Part shown: one piece after another, positions 7,436 to 16,629 of the stretch | Numbering within the stretch: position 1 is the stretch's first letter | Layout of the letters: every line of letters begins with the position of its first letter | Assembly: GCA_963734725.1 (NCBI GenBank) | Contig: CAVTIX010000008.1 | Span: forward strand, 124,001 to 188,000 | Reading direction: 5' to 3' | Length of the DNA: 64,000 bases | Source: DASXKD01 sp963734725 | GTDB lineage: Bacteria; Actinomycetota; Actinomycetes; Streptosporangiales; Streptosporangiaceae | Program-made: the position numbers and the translations under genes | Notes under the pieces: model-generated | The model's input: only the letters and a program-made list of their open reading frames with translations | Database searches by the model: none | Told to the model about the DNA's origin: nothing

Positions 7436-9643
7436 ATGAGCAGCAAGCCAACCCGCGCCGACGGGACGACCGCGACGACCGGCCCGCCGGGACAGCCCGC
7501 CGAGGCCTCCCCCGGGCCGCCCCTCGCCCGGCGGATTCCGAGCGAGCGTACCCATCACGGCGACACGGTCACCGACGAGTACGCGTGGCTGGCCGACAAG
7601 GACAACCCGGAGACCCTGCGCTACCTGGAGGCCGAGAACGCCTACACGGCGGCGATGACGGCCGGCCAGGCCGGGCTGCGCGAGGAGATCTTCGCCGAGA
7701 TCAAGGGGCGCACCCAGGAGACCGACCTGTCCGTGCCGGTCCGCAAGGGCGGCTGGTGGTACTACTCGCGCACGGTCGCGGGCAAGCAGTACCCGGTGCA
7801 CTGCCGGCGCGCCGTCCAGCGAGGCGAGGATGCCCCGCCGGCCACCGGTGACGGCGCGCCGCTGCCGGGCGAGGAGGTCTTGCTGGACGGCAACGAGCTG
7901 GCCGGTGACTCGTCGTTCTTCTCGCTGGGCGCATTCGACGTCAGCCCGGACGGGAAGCTGCTCGCCTACTCGACCGACTTCGCCGGCGACGAGCGGTTCA
8001 CGCTGCGGATCAAGGACCTGGTGACCGGGCAGACGGCGGCCGATGAGATTCCCGGCACCTTCTACGGCTGCGCGTGGTCCGCGGACGCGTCGGTGCTGTT
8101 CTACGTGACCGTGGACGACGCGTGGCGCCCCTACCGGGTGTGGCGGCACCAGGTGGGCACGCCAGCCGCCGGCGACGTGATCGTGATCGAGGAAAACGAC
8201 CAGCGGTTCAACGTCGGAGTCGGGCTGACCCGCAGCGAGCGATATGTGTCCATCACCATCGCCAGCTCGCTGACCAGCGAGGTATGGCTGCTGGACGCGG
8301 CCAGGCCGACGACGGCCCCGCGAGTGGTGCTGCCCCGCAGGCAGGGGGTCGAGTACCTGGTCGAGCACCAGGCCGCCCCCGATGGGCAGGACGGCGGCGG
8401 CCGGCTGCTAATCCTGCACAACGACGGCGCGCTTAACTTCGAACTGGCGCAGGCGCCGTTGCGTGGCGCCGGGGAAAGCGGCCCGCTGGCCGACCTCGCG
8501 GACTTCACCACGGTCATCGCGCACCGCGCGGACACCAGGCTGCTGAGCGCGGACGCCTTCGAGGGCCATGCCGTGATCTACTTCCGCCGGCAGGGCCTGA
8601 CCGGCCTGCGACTGCTTCGCGCGGACGGCACCGAGCGGGAGATCGCCTTTCCCGAGCCGCTGTATCAGGTCTCCCCCGGCTCGAACCCGGAGTACGCCAC
8701 CCGGCAGTTCCGGCTGCACTACGCCTCGCTGGCGACCCCCGACTCGGTGTTCGATGCCGACACGCTGACCGGCGAATTGACCCTGCGCAAGCGCCGGCCG
8801 GTGCTCCCGCTGCCCGGCAAGGGCAGCTACGACCCGGCGGCGTTCGAGCAGCACCGGGAGTGGGCCGTCGCCGCCGACGGCACCCGCGTCCCTATCTCCC
8901 TGATCTGCCGCGCCGGGGCGCCACGCGACGGCAGCGCGCCGCTGGTGCTCTACGGCTACGGCAGCTACGAGATGTCGGTCGACCCCAGCTTCTCGATTCC
9001 GCGGCTGTCGCTGCTGGACCGGGGATTCGGCTACGCGATCGCGCACGTCCGGGGCGGCGGGGAGATGGGCCGCCACTGGTACGACGACGGCAAGACGCTG
9101 CGCAAGGCCAACACGTTCACCGACTTCGTCGCCTGCGCCGAGCACCTGGTAGCGCAGGGCTGGACCCGGGCGGACCGGCTGATCGCCCGGGGCGGGTCAG
9201 CGGGCGGCCTGCTCATGGGCGCCGTGGCCAACATCGCCCCGCAAGCATTCGGCGGGATCGTCGCCCAGGTCCCGTTCGTGGACGCGCTGACCTCCATCCT
9301 GGATCCCTCGCTGCCGCTGACCGTGCCGGAATGGGAGGAATGGGGCGACCCGCTGCACGACGCGGACGTGTACGCGTACATGAAGGCGTACTCGCCGTAC
9401 GAGAACGTGCGCGACCGGGTCTATCCGCCGATCCTGGCGGTGACCAGCCTGCATGACACCAGGGTGCTGTTCCGCGAGCCCGCCAAGTGGGTCGCCCGGC
9501 TGCGCGCCACCGCCCGCGGCGGCCCGTTCCTGCTGAAGACCGAGATGACTGCGGGCCACGGCGGCCGGAGCGGGCGCTACGACGCCTGGCGCGAGGAGGC
9601 CCTGATCCTGGCCTGGATCGTGACCACCGCGAAGGCCGGCTGA
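7436..9643 (+). CDS. ptrB: Oligopeptidase B (S9 prolyl oligopeptidase family)
   Basis: 735-residue cytoplasmic serine peptidase that cleaves short peptides after basic residues. The N-terminal beta-propeller (about residues 30-430) has RTHHGDTVTDEYAWLADKDNPETLRYLEAEN, the usual PtrB opening. The catalytic alpha/beta hydrolase domain has YGYGSYEMSVDPSF, HVRGGGEMGRHWYDDGK, the nucleophile Ser588 in RGGSAGGLLMGA, and His708 in TAGHGGRSGRYD; an Asp in SLHDTRV completes the triad. The ATG at 7436 is preferred because the frame back to 7271 runs through the inverted repeat and has no ribosome-binding site. The enzyme looks complete and active. Confidence 0.93.
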   Translation: MSSKPTRADGTTATTGPPGQPAEASPGPPLARRIPSERTHHGDTVTDEYAWLADKDNPETLRYLEAENAYTAAMTAGQAGLREEIFAEIKGRTQETDLSVPVRKGGWWYYSRTVAGKQYPVHCRRAVQRGEDAPPATGDGAPLPGEEVLLDGNELAGDSSFFSLGAFDVSPDGKLLAYSTDFAGDERFTLRIKDLVTGQTAADEIPGTFYGCAWSADASVLFYVTVDDAWRPYRVWRHQVGTPAAGDVIVIEENDQRFNVGVGLTRSERYVSITIASSLTSEVWLLDAARPTTAPRVVLPRRQGVEYLVEHQAAPDGQDGGGRLLILHNDGALNFELAQAPLRGAGESGPLADLADFTTVIAHRADTRLLSADAFEGHAVIYFRRQGLTGLRLLRADGTEREIAFPEPLYQVSPGSNPEYATRQFRLHYASLATPDSVFDADTLTGELTLRKRRPVLPLPGKGSYDPAAFEQHREWAVAADGTRVPISLICRAGAPRDGSAPLVLYGYGSYEMSVDPSFSIPRLSLLDRGFGYAIAHVRGGGEMGRHWYDDGKTLRKANTFTDFVACAEHLVAQGWTRADRLIARGGSAGGLLMGAVANIAPQAFGGIVAQVPFVDALTSILDPSLPLTVPEWEEWGDPLHDADVYAYMKAYSPYENVRDRVYPPILAVTSLHDTRVLFREPAKWVARLRATARGGPFLLKTEMTAGHGGRSGRYDAWREEALILAWIVTTAKAG

Positions 9644-9698
9644 CCCGGACCCGGCACGCCGCCGGCCACATCCACGCCCCCGCCCCCGGCTACAGCAC

Positions 9699-10667
9699 CT
9701 ATTTGACGTGCAGCAGCCGTTTCGCCGCACGGATCAGCCCAGCGTCGCCCCATAGCTCCGGCTGGGCCGCCCCGGCCACCGCGACCCCGACGGTCAGGCA
9801 CCCCGAGGGGGTTACCACGACGCGCGGCGCCCGCCCGGACGCGGGAACGAACTCGATCCGGTAGCTGGCCAGCAGTGCCGGGCAGCCCATCGGCACGTCC
9901 GGCGCCGCGTGCAGGCCGTCCGCCAGCCCGGCCAGCCAGGCGATCACCCGGCTGGAGGTGACCGTCCCGGTCACCGTGTGCCGCCTCGGGTTGAACATGG
10001 TGATGGCGACCACGGCGGCCCGGTATTCCGCCGGATCGATGTGCTCGGCGGCAGACCTGGCGGGATACCAGGTCGCCGCGGCGTCGGCACGCACCAGCGA
10101 ACCGCCGCCCGCCGCGGGCGCCACTTCCGTGTTCAGTTCGGCGCTGCGGATGCCGGCGGGCAACGAGCGTGGGTTGAAGCTCACGCTCTCCATGCCGATG
10201 CCACCGGAACGGGTCAGCTGGCCGGAACCCAACGAGCGCATCCCGGCTGGCAGGTGCCCTTTCAGAAACGCCTGCACGGCCGTCATCGGCTGGCGCAGCA
10301 GGAACACCCGGTGGACGTAGGCCGTATTGAGCTCGCCGTAGCCGATCGGCGGCTGGCGCAGCGAGGGCGGCAGCACCTGCAACCGCACCGGCCGCGCCCC
10401 CGGGGGCAGGACCAGGCGGGACAGCAGCCGGGTGGCCAGCGCCTGCGCCCCGGCGCGCGAGCCCGCGGCCGGCCCCGGGCCGGTTCCCGGCCTGGCGCTG
10501 GCCGCCGCGACAGGCGTGGCGCCAGCGCGCGGCGGCGGGTTCGCGGTCCGGGTGCCACACCCCGCGAGGAGCACGGCCGCCGTCGCGGTGACCGCCATGA
10601 CCATGACGCCCCCGCGCCGGGCGCGTGGACCGGCGCCCGTCCGCACCACCGGGCCCGTGCGTGCCAT
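9699..10667 (-). CDS. Putative secreted lipoprotein, unknown function
   Basis: 322 residues. An arginine-rich start precedes a hydrophobic segment ending in VLLAGCGTR, a good lipobox with Cys near residue 37, so the mature protein should be anchored on the outside of the membrane. An Ala/Pro-rich linker follows (about 40-75), then a folded region containing LPPSLRQPPIGYGELNTAYVHRVFLLRQPMTAV and a C-terminal half with two conserved-looking cysteines (MGCPALLASY, PSGCLTVGV). I do not recognise the family. It faces the oligopeptidase gene and is transcribed towards it. Confidence 0.8.
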   Translation of the reverse strand: MARTGPVVRTGAGPRARRGGVMVMAVTATAAVLLAGCGTRTANPPPRAGATPVAAASARPGTGPGPAAGSRAGAQALATRLLSRLVLPPGARPVRLQVLPPSLRQPPIGYGELNTAYVHRVFLLRQPMTAVQAFLKGHLPAGMRSLGSGQLTRSGGIGMESVSFNPRSLPAGIRSAELNTEVAPAAGGGSLVRADAAATWYPARSAAEHIDPAEYRAAVVAITMFNPRRHTVTGTVTSSRVIAWLAGLADGLHAAPDVPMGCPALLASYRIEFVPASGRAPRVVVTPSGCLTVGVAVAGAAQPELWGDAGLIRAAKRLLHVK

Positions 10668-10868
10668 GGCGACCCTCCCGCCCGAGGGCCGGCGCTGGCG
10701 TCACGAGCGGTCAGGGTACGCCCCTAGCGACCAGCGCCGGCGAACTTACTAGCTTGGACGCACGCTGCGGCGCCGCGGTTCCAGTCGGGCCGCGGGCTCG
10801 TGGGGCCGCGGGCTCGTGGGGCCGCGAACCCGCGGCACTCGCAACAGCCAGATCCGGAGAGTGCAGGG

Positions 10869-11029
10869 CTAGCTGTAGCGCAGCGAGCGGAGTTGTGGCG
10901 GGTAGCCTGCCCCGTAACCGGTTGAGGTGCCGTCGTAGCTGTGATCGGGGATGAGCCCGAGGAACAGGGGAAGGCGGCGTTCCAGGCCCAGGCCAGGTAG
11001 CTGGCCGGCTGCGAGTCGAGCCAGTTCAT
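10869..11029 (-). pseudogene. Fragment of a secreted glycoside hydrolase (GH5 cellulase-like) C-terminus
   Basis: On the minus strand NWLDSQPASYLAWAWNA is followed by FPCSSGSSPIT, and then, one frame away, SYDGTSTGYGAGYPPQL ending in RSLRYS and a stop. This is the usual C-terminal end of secreted GH5-type cellulases (the WLDxxxxSYLAWTWN region and the SYDGTPTxYGxG tail). Only about 53 residues remain, and a frameshift separates the halves. The rest of the 10668-11214 spacer shows no other coding signal; short GC-rich repeats (GGGGCCGCGGGCTCGTG twice near 10790-10820) are present. Confidence 0.55.
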
Positions 11030-11214
11030 TGCGCACTGATGTAGCTAGACGTGAATTAGGCCGCCACTGGGTCAGTGGGCGTTGAGGTTGCCGTTCAGTA
11101 GGCTCCGGCCGAGCGGGTCAGCGAATGCTTAACACCCCGATCTTGGCCGGCGCCGCGCTATCGGCGGAATGCCCCGCCGCCGCAAAGTCAGCAGAATGCC
11201 CTAGGGTGTCTCCC

Positions 11215-11910
11215 GTGGCGGGACGCGAGTTGTCGGAGATCATCGATCCGGACTGGGCCCGGGCGCTCGAACCGGTCGCGGGGCGGATTGCCGCGATGGG
11301 CGACTTTCTGCGCGCGGAAATAGCCGCCGGCCGCCGTTACCTGCCCGCGGGCGAGCATGTGCTGCGCGCCTTCACCCAGCCATTCGGCGCGGCGCGGGTG
11401 CTCATTGTCGGGCAGGACCCCTACCCCACGCCCGGTCACGCGGTAGGCCTCAGCTTTTCCGTGGCGCCGACGGTACGGCGGCTGCCGGCCAGCCTGCTGA
11501 ACATCTTCCGTGAGTACACCGCCGACCTCGGCTACCCGACGCCCTCCAGCGGTGACCTGGTGCCGTGGAGCGAACGGGGGGTGCTATTGCTGAACAGGGT
11601 TCTGACGGTGCAGCCCGGCCAGCCCGCCTCGCACCGCGGAAAAGGCTGGGAGGAGGTCACCGAGCAGGCGATCCGAGCGCTGGCCGACCGCCGCGCGCCG
11701 GACGGGGAGCGCGTCCCGCTCGTCGCCATCTTGTGGGGCAGGGACGCGCGCAGCCTCGCGCCCCTGCTCGACGGGGTCCCGCTGATCGAATCCGCCCACC
11801 CCAGCCCCAACTCCGCCGACCGCGGCTTCTTCGGGTCCCGCCCGTTCAGCCGGGCCAACAAGCTGCTGGAGCAGCAAGGCGCGCCGACCATCGACTGGAA
11901 GCTTCCCTGA
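11215..11910 (+). CDS. ung: Uracil-DNA glycosylase, family 1
   Basis: Removes uracil from DNA as the first step of base-excision repair. Motif A, VGQDPYPTPGHAVGLSF, contains the catalytic aspartate, and motif B, SAHPSPNSADRGFFGSRPFSRAN, contains the catalytic histidine. The 231-residue product from GTG 11215 matches family length; AGGG (11203-11206) is 8 bases upstream. An open frame extends back to an ATG at 11125, but that adds low-complexity sequence with a tandem near-repeat (CGGAATGCCC/CAGAATGCCC), so I do not favour it. The gene stands alone between a cellulase fragment and a secreted protein gene. Confidence 0.92.
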   Translation: MAGRELSEIIDPDWARALEPVAGRIAAMGDFLRAEIAAGRRYLPAGEHVLRAFTQPFGAARVLIVGQDPYPTPGHAVGLSFSVAPTVRRLPASLLNIFREYTADLGYPTPSSGDLVPWSERGVLLLNRVLTVQPGQPASHRGKGWEEVTEQAIRALADRRAPDGERVPLVAILWGRDARSLAPLLDGVPLIESAHPSPNSADRGFFGSRPFSRANKLLEQQGAPTIDWKLP

Positions 11911-12307
11911 CGCCGCCACCAGCCCCGGAGCCGAGTCCCCGTCACCCGCGCCCAGCCCGGTGATCCGCAGCCCCGCGAACCTCCGAGGTCCCCACGCACG
12001 CATCAGCGCGATCATGCTCGCCGGCGGGCGCTTGCCCTGGCTGTCGCCTGCCCGCCATGGCGGCGGCCGACACGAGCGCCGCCACCTGGACCGTCAAGCC
12101 GGGAGGGCAGTTCCTGGGGGCAGGTCGGCAACAACAACCCCTGGGGGAATGCTGTAGGTGGCCGGAAGCGGTGGATTGCTGCGTCTTTGCCGTGCCATGC
12201 TTTCTCTGCTGCGATGGCGAGACCTGCGCATGACGCCGACTTGGCGTTCACAGGAGGCGCAGCCGGGGGTCTCTAATTCTGTGAGCTAGCCGAAGCAAGG
12301 GGAGAAT
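11911..12307. other. Intergenic region without recognised gene
   Basis: About 400 bp between ung and the secreted protein gene. No open frame has convincing composition, and no tRNA or repeat was found. The last 150 bases are less GC-rich and presumably hold the promoter of the downstream secreted protein, whose ribosome-binding site is AGGGGAG at about 12298-12304. Confidence 0.4.
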
Positions 12308-13510
12308 GTGAAACAAACACGCTTGACGCGAGCCATGATCGGTGGCGCCTCGGCGCTCGGGATCGGTGTGCTCATGGCCCTGCCTGCTGCCCTGCCAGCA
12401 TCGGCGGCGCCATCGCCCATCAAGACAGTCCGGCCCGGGCCCGCCCTCTACGACGTGGGCGTCCACCCGCGCATCACCCAGGCCCAGGCCCGCGCGTCGG
12501 CGCGCGCCGGGACGACCGTGCCCGAGTACACGGCCAGTGTGAAGGTGGGCACCCAGAACTTCACCTACACGATCGTGGGCAAGAACCCCGCGATCAAGGT
12601 GGCCAACCCGGCGACCACGGTCAAGGCCGTGCTCATTCCGGTGATCATGAAGTTCTCGAACGGCGAAAACTGGAACCCGGCCAAGGCCGACAGCTGTGAC
12701 CCCGGCGCAAGCGCGCTTGCCCGAACGCAGAAGTCCCCGGTCTTCGCCAGCCAGTCCTGGAAGTTCGGCGCCACGTCGGTCGGCGCCGGACAGTACATCG
12801 ACGCCTTCCAGCGCGCCGAGTTCTGGAAGTTCGCCAAGCCCACCGGGATCAACCCGGGTTTCCACAACAAGCTGACGGTGACGACGCTCCCGGCGATCAC
12901 CATCAACGTGCCGAACGCCCAGGCGTTCGTGCTAACTCAGGGAATCAGCTGCGGTAACGGCCAGGTCGGCGCGACCAACATCGGCTGGCTGGACTCGCGC
13001 CTGCAGAACGTCGTTATCCCGTCGCTGGCGAGCCAGGGCGTCCACACCACGACGTTCCCGATCTTCCTGCTGCACAACTTCGTGGAGCTCTCCGGCAGCC
13101 AGTGCTGCGTGCTCGGCTACCACAACATCTTCAACACCCCGGCCGGGGCGCAGACCTACGGCCTGGCGATGTACGACAACTCCGGCATCTTCACCGGCTC
13201 GTCGGACATCTCCGCCCTCTCCCACGAGGTGGGCGAATGGCAGAACGACCCGAACACTAGCGGCCCGAACAATGGCAACCCGACCCCGTCCTGGGGCAAC
13301 ATCGGCCAGGTCAGCGGCTGCCAGGCCAACCTCGAGGTCGGCGACCCGCTATCCGGCACGATCTTCAACGACACCCTGAACGGCTTCACCTACCACCCGC
13401 AGGAGCTCGCCTTCTTCTCGTGGTTCTACCACCAGAGCCCAAGCCTCGGCGTCAATGGCTGGTATTCCGACAAGGGCAAGTTCAAGTCGTTCGCAGCGCC
13501 CTGCCCGTAG
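12308..13510 (+). CDS. Secreted protein with degenerate zincin-like HEVGEW motif
   Basis: 400 residues from GTG 12308. A clear Sec signal peptide (MKQTRLTRAMIG, hydrophobic core, ALPASAAPS) is cleaved near residue 34. The mature part has a beta-rich N-terminal half (VGTQNFTYTIVGKNPAIKV) and a C-terminal half with paired cysteines (ISCGNG, SQCCVLGYHN, SGCQANLEVGD). The segment DISALSHEVGEWQNDP resembles the HExxH helix of zinc peptidases, but the second histidine is replaced by a tryptophan. I know similar secreted actinobacterial proteins only as uncharacterised. Protease activity is possible but not shown. Confidence 0.82.
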   Translation: MKQTRLTRAMIGGASALGIGVLMALPAALPASAAPSPIKTVRPGPALYDVGVHPRITQAQARASARAGTTVPEYTASVKVGTQNFTYTIVGKNPAIKVANPATTVKAVLIPVIMKFSNGENWNPAKADSCDPGASALARTQKSPVFASQSWKFGATSVGAGQYIDAFQRAEFWKFAKPTGINPGFHNKLTVTTLPAITINVPNAQAFVLTQGISCGNGQVGATNIGWLDSRLQNVVIPSLASQGVHTTTFPIFLLHNFVELSGSQCCVLGYHNIFNTPAGAQTYGLAMYDNSGIFTGSSDISALSHEVGEWQNDPNTSGPNNGNPTPSWGNIGQVSGCQANLEVGDPLSGTIFNDTLNGFTYHPQELAFFSWFYHQSPSLGVNGWYSDKGKFKSFAAPCP

Positions 13511-13697
13511 TCCGCGGCAGCGGTACCACAAGTTCATAAGACCCGCCCGGAGGGGGCCGCCCAGCCCGCCCGCTCCGGGCGGATCGCTGTCCGGGTCCGG
13601 GATGGGGCGAACTGCCCGGGCCAAGGACGGAGGCGAACTGCCCGGGCCAAAGATGGAGGCGAACTGCCGGGCCGGCATGGGCGGAAGCAGCGGCGGT

Positions 13698-15821
13698 TTA
13701 TCCGGAGCGGGCGGCGAGACGCCGCAGCGCGGCACGGGCCACGGCCGGGTCGGTGGTCGGCCAGAACGGCGGCAGCGACGCCTGCAGGAAGCTGCCGTAG
13801 CGCGCGGTGGCCAGGCGCGGGTCGAGCACGGCGACCATGCCCCGGTCCTGCATGGTCCGCAATAGCCGGCCCGCCCCCTGGGCGAGCAGCAGCCCGGCGT
13901 GCGCGGCGGCCACGGTCATGAACCCGTTGCCGCCCCGCGCCGCCACGGCCCGCTGCCGGGCGGAGGCGAGCGGGTCGTCGGGGCGGGGGAACGGGATCCG
14001 GTCGATCACCACGAGTTGCAGCGCCGCACCCGGCACATCCACGCCCTGCCACAGCGACAGCGTGCCGAACAGGCATGTCGCCTCGTCCTCGGCGAACTGC
14101 CGGACAAGCTGGGCAGTGGCGTCGTCGCCCTGGCACAGCAGCGGCTGCTCGATCACGCCGCGCAGTTCCTCGGTCGCCTGCCGGGCGGCCCGCATCGAGG
14201 AGAACAACCCGAGCGTGCGCCCGCCCGCGGCAGCGATCAGCTCGCGCAGCTCGGTGAGGTAGGCCGGGGGCAGCCCGTCCCGGCCGGGCGGTGGCAGGTG
14301 GCGCGCGACATAGAGGATGCCGCTGCGCGGATGGTCGAACGGCGAGCCGACGTCGCGCCCGGACCAGGCGAGCCGGTGTTCTTTCGCCGCTGCGTCGTCC
14401 CCGCTGGCCTCTTCTCCGGTGGCATCCTGCCCGGCTTCTGCGGCGGCTTCCTCCCCGGCCGGCCCGGCGTCGCCCTGGCCCTCCGGTGGCAGCCCCCACT
14501 GCCGGGCCAGCGGCTCGAACGACCCGCCGACCGCGAGCGTCGCCGACGTGAGCACCACGGTCCTGCGCCGGAACACGCGCCCGGCCAGCAGCCCGCCCAC
14601 GTCCAGCGGGGCGACCCGCAGCGTCGGCGGGCGCTGCCGCTCGTCCACGGCGGGCCGGTCCATCCACACCACATCAGGGCGAGCCGCGATGTCGTCACCG
14701 AAGGCGCCCAGGATCCGCTCCGCGGTCTCCGCGATGTCACTCAGCGCGGCGAGCGCCGCCCGGCCCGCCGCAAGGCGTTCTGCATCATCGGAAGCTTCCT
14801 TGCCGAGGGCCCGCACTTGCGCGGCACATGAGATGGCGGCGGCGCGCAGCGCGGTCAGCGACGCCGCCACCGGCTCGGCCAGCACGTCCATCCTGCCCGG
14901 AACGATGTCGGGCAGCACCCGGGCGAGCCCTTCGGCGGCCTCGCGCAGCCGGTCGAGGACGTCCCCGGCGGCGCCGGGCCCGCCAGCAGCGCTAGCCCGG
15001 TGGGACGACCCCCCGGCGCCCGCCGATAGAACCTTGGCGGTGCGGCGGACCGCGGCCTCGGCGCCGGGGGCGGACAGCTCCCGTGACGCGGCCGTGGTGA
15101 CCCGGTTGACGAGGTCGTGCGCCTCGTCGATCACGACCACGTCATGCTCGGGCAGGACAATGAAGTCCTCCAGCGCGTCGATCGCGAGCAGGGCGTGGTT
15201 GGTGACCACGATGTCCACCAGCCCGGCTTGCTCCCTGGCTCTCTCGGCGAAGCATTCGGCGCCGTTCGGGCAGCGGGCCGCCCCGATGCATTCCTTCGCG
15301 CTGATCGCGACCTGCCGCCAGGCCCGGTCCTCGACCCCGGGCACGAGCTCGTCGCGGTCGCCGGTCTCGGTGCTCGCGGCCCACTCGTGCAGTCGCTGCA
15401 CCTGCTTGCCCACCGCCGACGCGGCGGCGGGCTCGAACAGGGTGTCCCCGGGGTCCTCGGGCGCCCCGCCGTGCAGGCGGTACCGGCACACGTAGTTGCC
15501 ACGGCCCTTGAGTATCGCGAACGTGGGTGGCCGGCCCAGCAAGGGTTCCAGCGCGGCGGCCAGCCGCGGCAGGTCGCGGTCGATGAGCTGGCGCTGCAGC
15601 GCGATTGTCGCGGTCGCCACCACGACGCTGGCGCCGCTGGCCATGGCGTGTGCCGCCGCGGGCACCAGGTATGCGAGTGACTTCCCGGTCCCGGTGCCGG
15701 CCTGGACCGCCAGGTGCTCGCCGCTGGCGATCGACCGCTGCACCGACTCGGCCATCGCGACCTGCCCGGGCCGCTCCGTCCCGCCGATCCCGGCGACCGC
15801 CGCGGCGAGCAGCGTGGTCAC
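13698..15821 (-). CDS. dinG: ATP-dependent DNA helicase, DinG/XPD-like
   Basis: Superfamily 2 helicase of about 707 residues. Walker A is VQAGTGTGKSLAYLVPAAAHA, motif Ia is VVATATIALQRQLI, the DEAH box is VVVIDEAHDLVNRV, and motifs V/VI include CLFGTLSLWQGVDVPG and LLLAQGAGRLLRT. The cysteine spacing CRYR, CIGAARC and CFAERA would fit an Fe-S domain as in XPD-like helicases. An Ala/Glu-rich insert (EGQGDAGPAGEEAAAEAG and beyond) interrupts the C-terminal half. The start is uncertain: GTG 15821 gives the usual TTLLAAAVAGIGGTERPGQ beginning, GTG 15884 is also possible, and the frame is open to 16130. No strong ribosome-binding site decides between them. Confidence 0.9.
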   Translation of the reverse strand: MTTLLAAAVAGIGGTERPGQVAMAESVQRSIASGEHLAVQAGTGTGKSLAYLVPAAAHAMASGASVVVATATIALQRQLIDRDLPRLAAALEPLLGRPPTFAILKGRGNYVCRYRLHGGAPEDPGDTLFEPAAASAVGKQVQRLHEWAASTETGDRDELVPGVEDRAWRQVAISAKECIGAARCPNGAECFAERAREQAGLVDIVVTNHALLAIDALEDFIVLPEHDVVVIDEAHDLVNRVTTAASRELSAPGAEAAVRRTAKVLSAGAGGSSHRASAAGGPGAAGDVLDRLREAAEGLARVLPDIVPGRMDVLAEPVAASLTALRAAAISCAAQVRALGKEASDDAERLAAGRAALAALSDIAETAERILGAFGDDIAARPDVVWMDRPAVDERQRPPTLRVAPLDVGGLLAGRVFRRRTVVLTSATLAVGGSFEPLARQWGLPPEGQGDAGPAGEEAAAEAGQDATGEEASGDDAAAKEHRLAWSGRDVGSPFDHPRSGILYVARHLPPPGRDGLPPAYLTELRELIAAAGGRTLGLFSSMRAARQATEELRGVIEQPLLCQGDDATAQLVRQFAEDEATCLFGTLSLWQGVDVPGAALQLVVIDRIPFPRPDDPLASARQRAVAARGGNGFMTVAAAHAGLLLAQGAGRLLRTMQDRGMVAVLDPRLATARYGSFLQASLPPFWPTTDPAVARAALRRLAARSG

Positions 15822-16095
15822 GCCGGGCTCGGCGGGCTCGGCGGCATCGCCGGCCGCGCGCCCCGGCGGGGCGCAGCTTTTCACGGGCGGGCACACCGGA
15901 ACGGTACCGCGCACCAGCGACACCCGCGCAGTGACAACGCGTGCCTGCGCAGCGTCATTGGCGGGAACTCGCAGAAGCGGGCGGATCCCCAGGCGGTCAT
16001 CCTGGATACGCTGCTGTCCATCGAGGAGCTCCTGGCCCAAGCAGCACCGGGCTAAGCGCGAGCGGAGTTCATCAGCCAGCTCTGGGGACGAAGAC

Positions 16096-16233
16096 ATGAT
16101 CTTCATGCAGTTCGCCGCCCTATTCGTCATCTACGCTGGCTACCTGACCGTAGTGGTCCTGCTGCCCGTGGCCGTAACGGCCGTCCTCGGCGTCGCCTGC
16201 GTGAGGGCCATCATGATGCGGGGTACCCGATAG
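16096..16233 (+). CDS. Small membrane protein, unknown
   Basis: 45-residue ORF starting at ATG 16096 with GGGGACGAAG just upstream. Nearly the whole product is hydrophobic (MQFAALFVIYAGYLTVVVLLPVAVTAVLGVACV) and ends in basic residues RAIMMRGTR, consistent with one long or two short membrane helices and a cytoplasmic tail. The family is not recognised. It lies between the dinG start and the left copy of the 65-bp repeat, just outside the decayed island. Confidence 0.5.
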   Translation: MIFMQFAALFVIYAGYLTVVVLLPVAVTAVLGVACVRAIMMRGTR

Positions 16234-16312
16234 CAACGAGAGTTCACTATGCACGATTGCGATTGACTGCTACGTCTGAGGATGCGCAAAGGCAGGCCAT
16301 TGCGCTCTCGGC

Positions 16313-16377
16313 GGCGTTAAATGACCAGGTCAGGTGCCTGCGCGTGGTTACGTGGTGACAGTTACGATGAACCCCAT
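16313..16377 (+). repeat. 65-bp direct repeat, left copy
   Basis: Almost identical to 28035-28098: two substitutions and one extra base in this copy. It contains the perfect palindrome TGACCaGGTCA (from about 16322), two GTTACG boxes ten bases apart, and a TACGAT hexamer just before the end. The right copy is the immediate upstream region of an acyl-CoA synthetase gene. The two copies bracket an 11.7-kb decayed island, so this could be an attachment-site-like duplication or a duplicated promoter. Confidence 0.85.
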
Positions 16378-16621
16378 TGTGGCTGGGCTGCACGTAACGC
16401 CGGTTGCGTATGGCCTGGTCAGGGGCACCGGACGCACCCCCGACGGCGGACATTACGCGGTGTCATGGTGGCACGCAACCCGATCCCAATCGGCGCACGT
16501 CACGCACGTGTTATCGCACGGGGCGTGCATCGCCCGTGCCCGGTCCCATACGATGACCATGGGCCAACGGCCCGAACACACATTCTGTTTATCTCGTTTA
16601 CGAGCTAAGCAAGAGCCATAG
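16370..16621 (+). CDS. Doubtful ORF downstream of left repeat copy
   Basis: 83-residue frame beginning MNPIVAGLHVTPVAYGLV in the same phase, relative to the repeat, as the acyl-CoA synthetase start at the other copy. No family resemblance; the composition (HATRSQSAHVTHVLSHGACIA) does not look like a conserved protein. It may be a truncated gene left when the island formed, or chance. Confidence 0.2.
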   Translation, partial: NPIVAGLHVTPVAYGLVRGTGRTPDGGHYAVSWWHATRSQSAHVTHVLSHGACIARARSHTMTMGQRPEHTFCLSRLRAKQEP

Positions 16622-16629
16622 GGCGCGGT

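Noticed and set aside
6731..8368. Long minus-strand frame (545 codons) opposite pirin and oligopeptidase B
   Set aside because: It mirrors the codon structure of two well-recognised plus-strand genes and crosses their boundary; typical GC-rich shadow.
11125..11214. Longer N-terminus for uracil-DNA glycosylase starting at ATG 11125
   Set aside because: Adds 30 low-complexity residues from a tandem near-repeat and exceeds family length; GTG 11215 has AGGG at good spacing.
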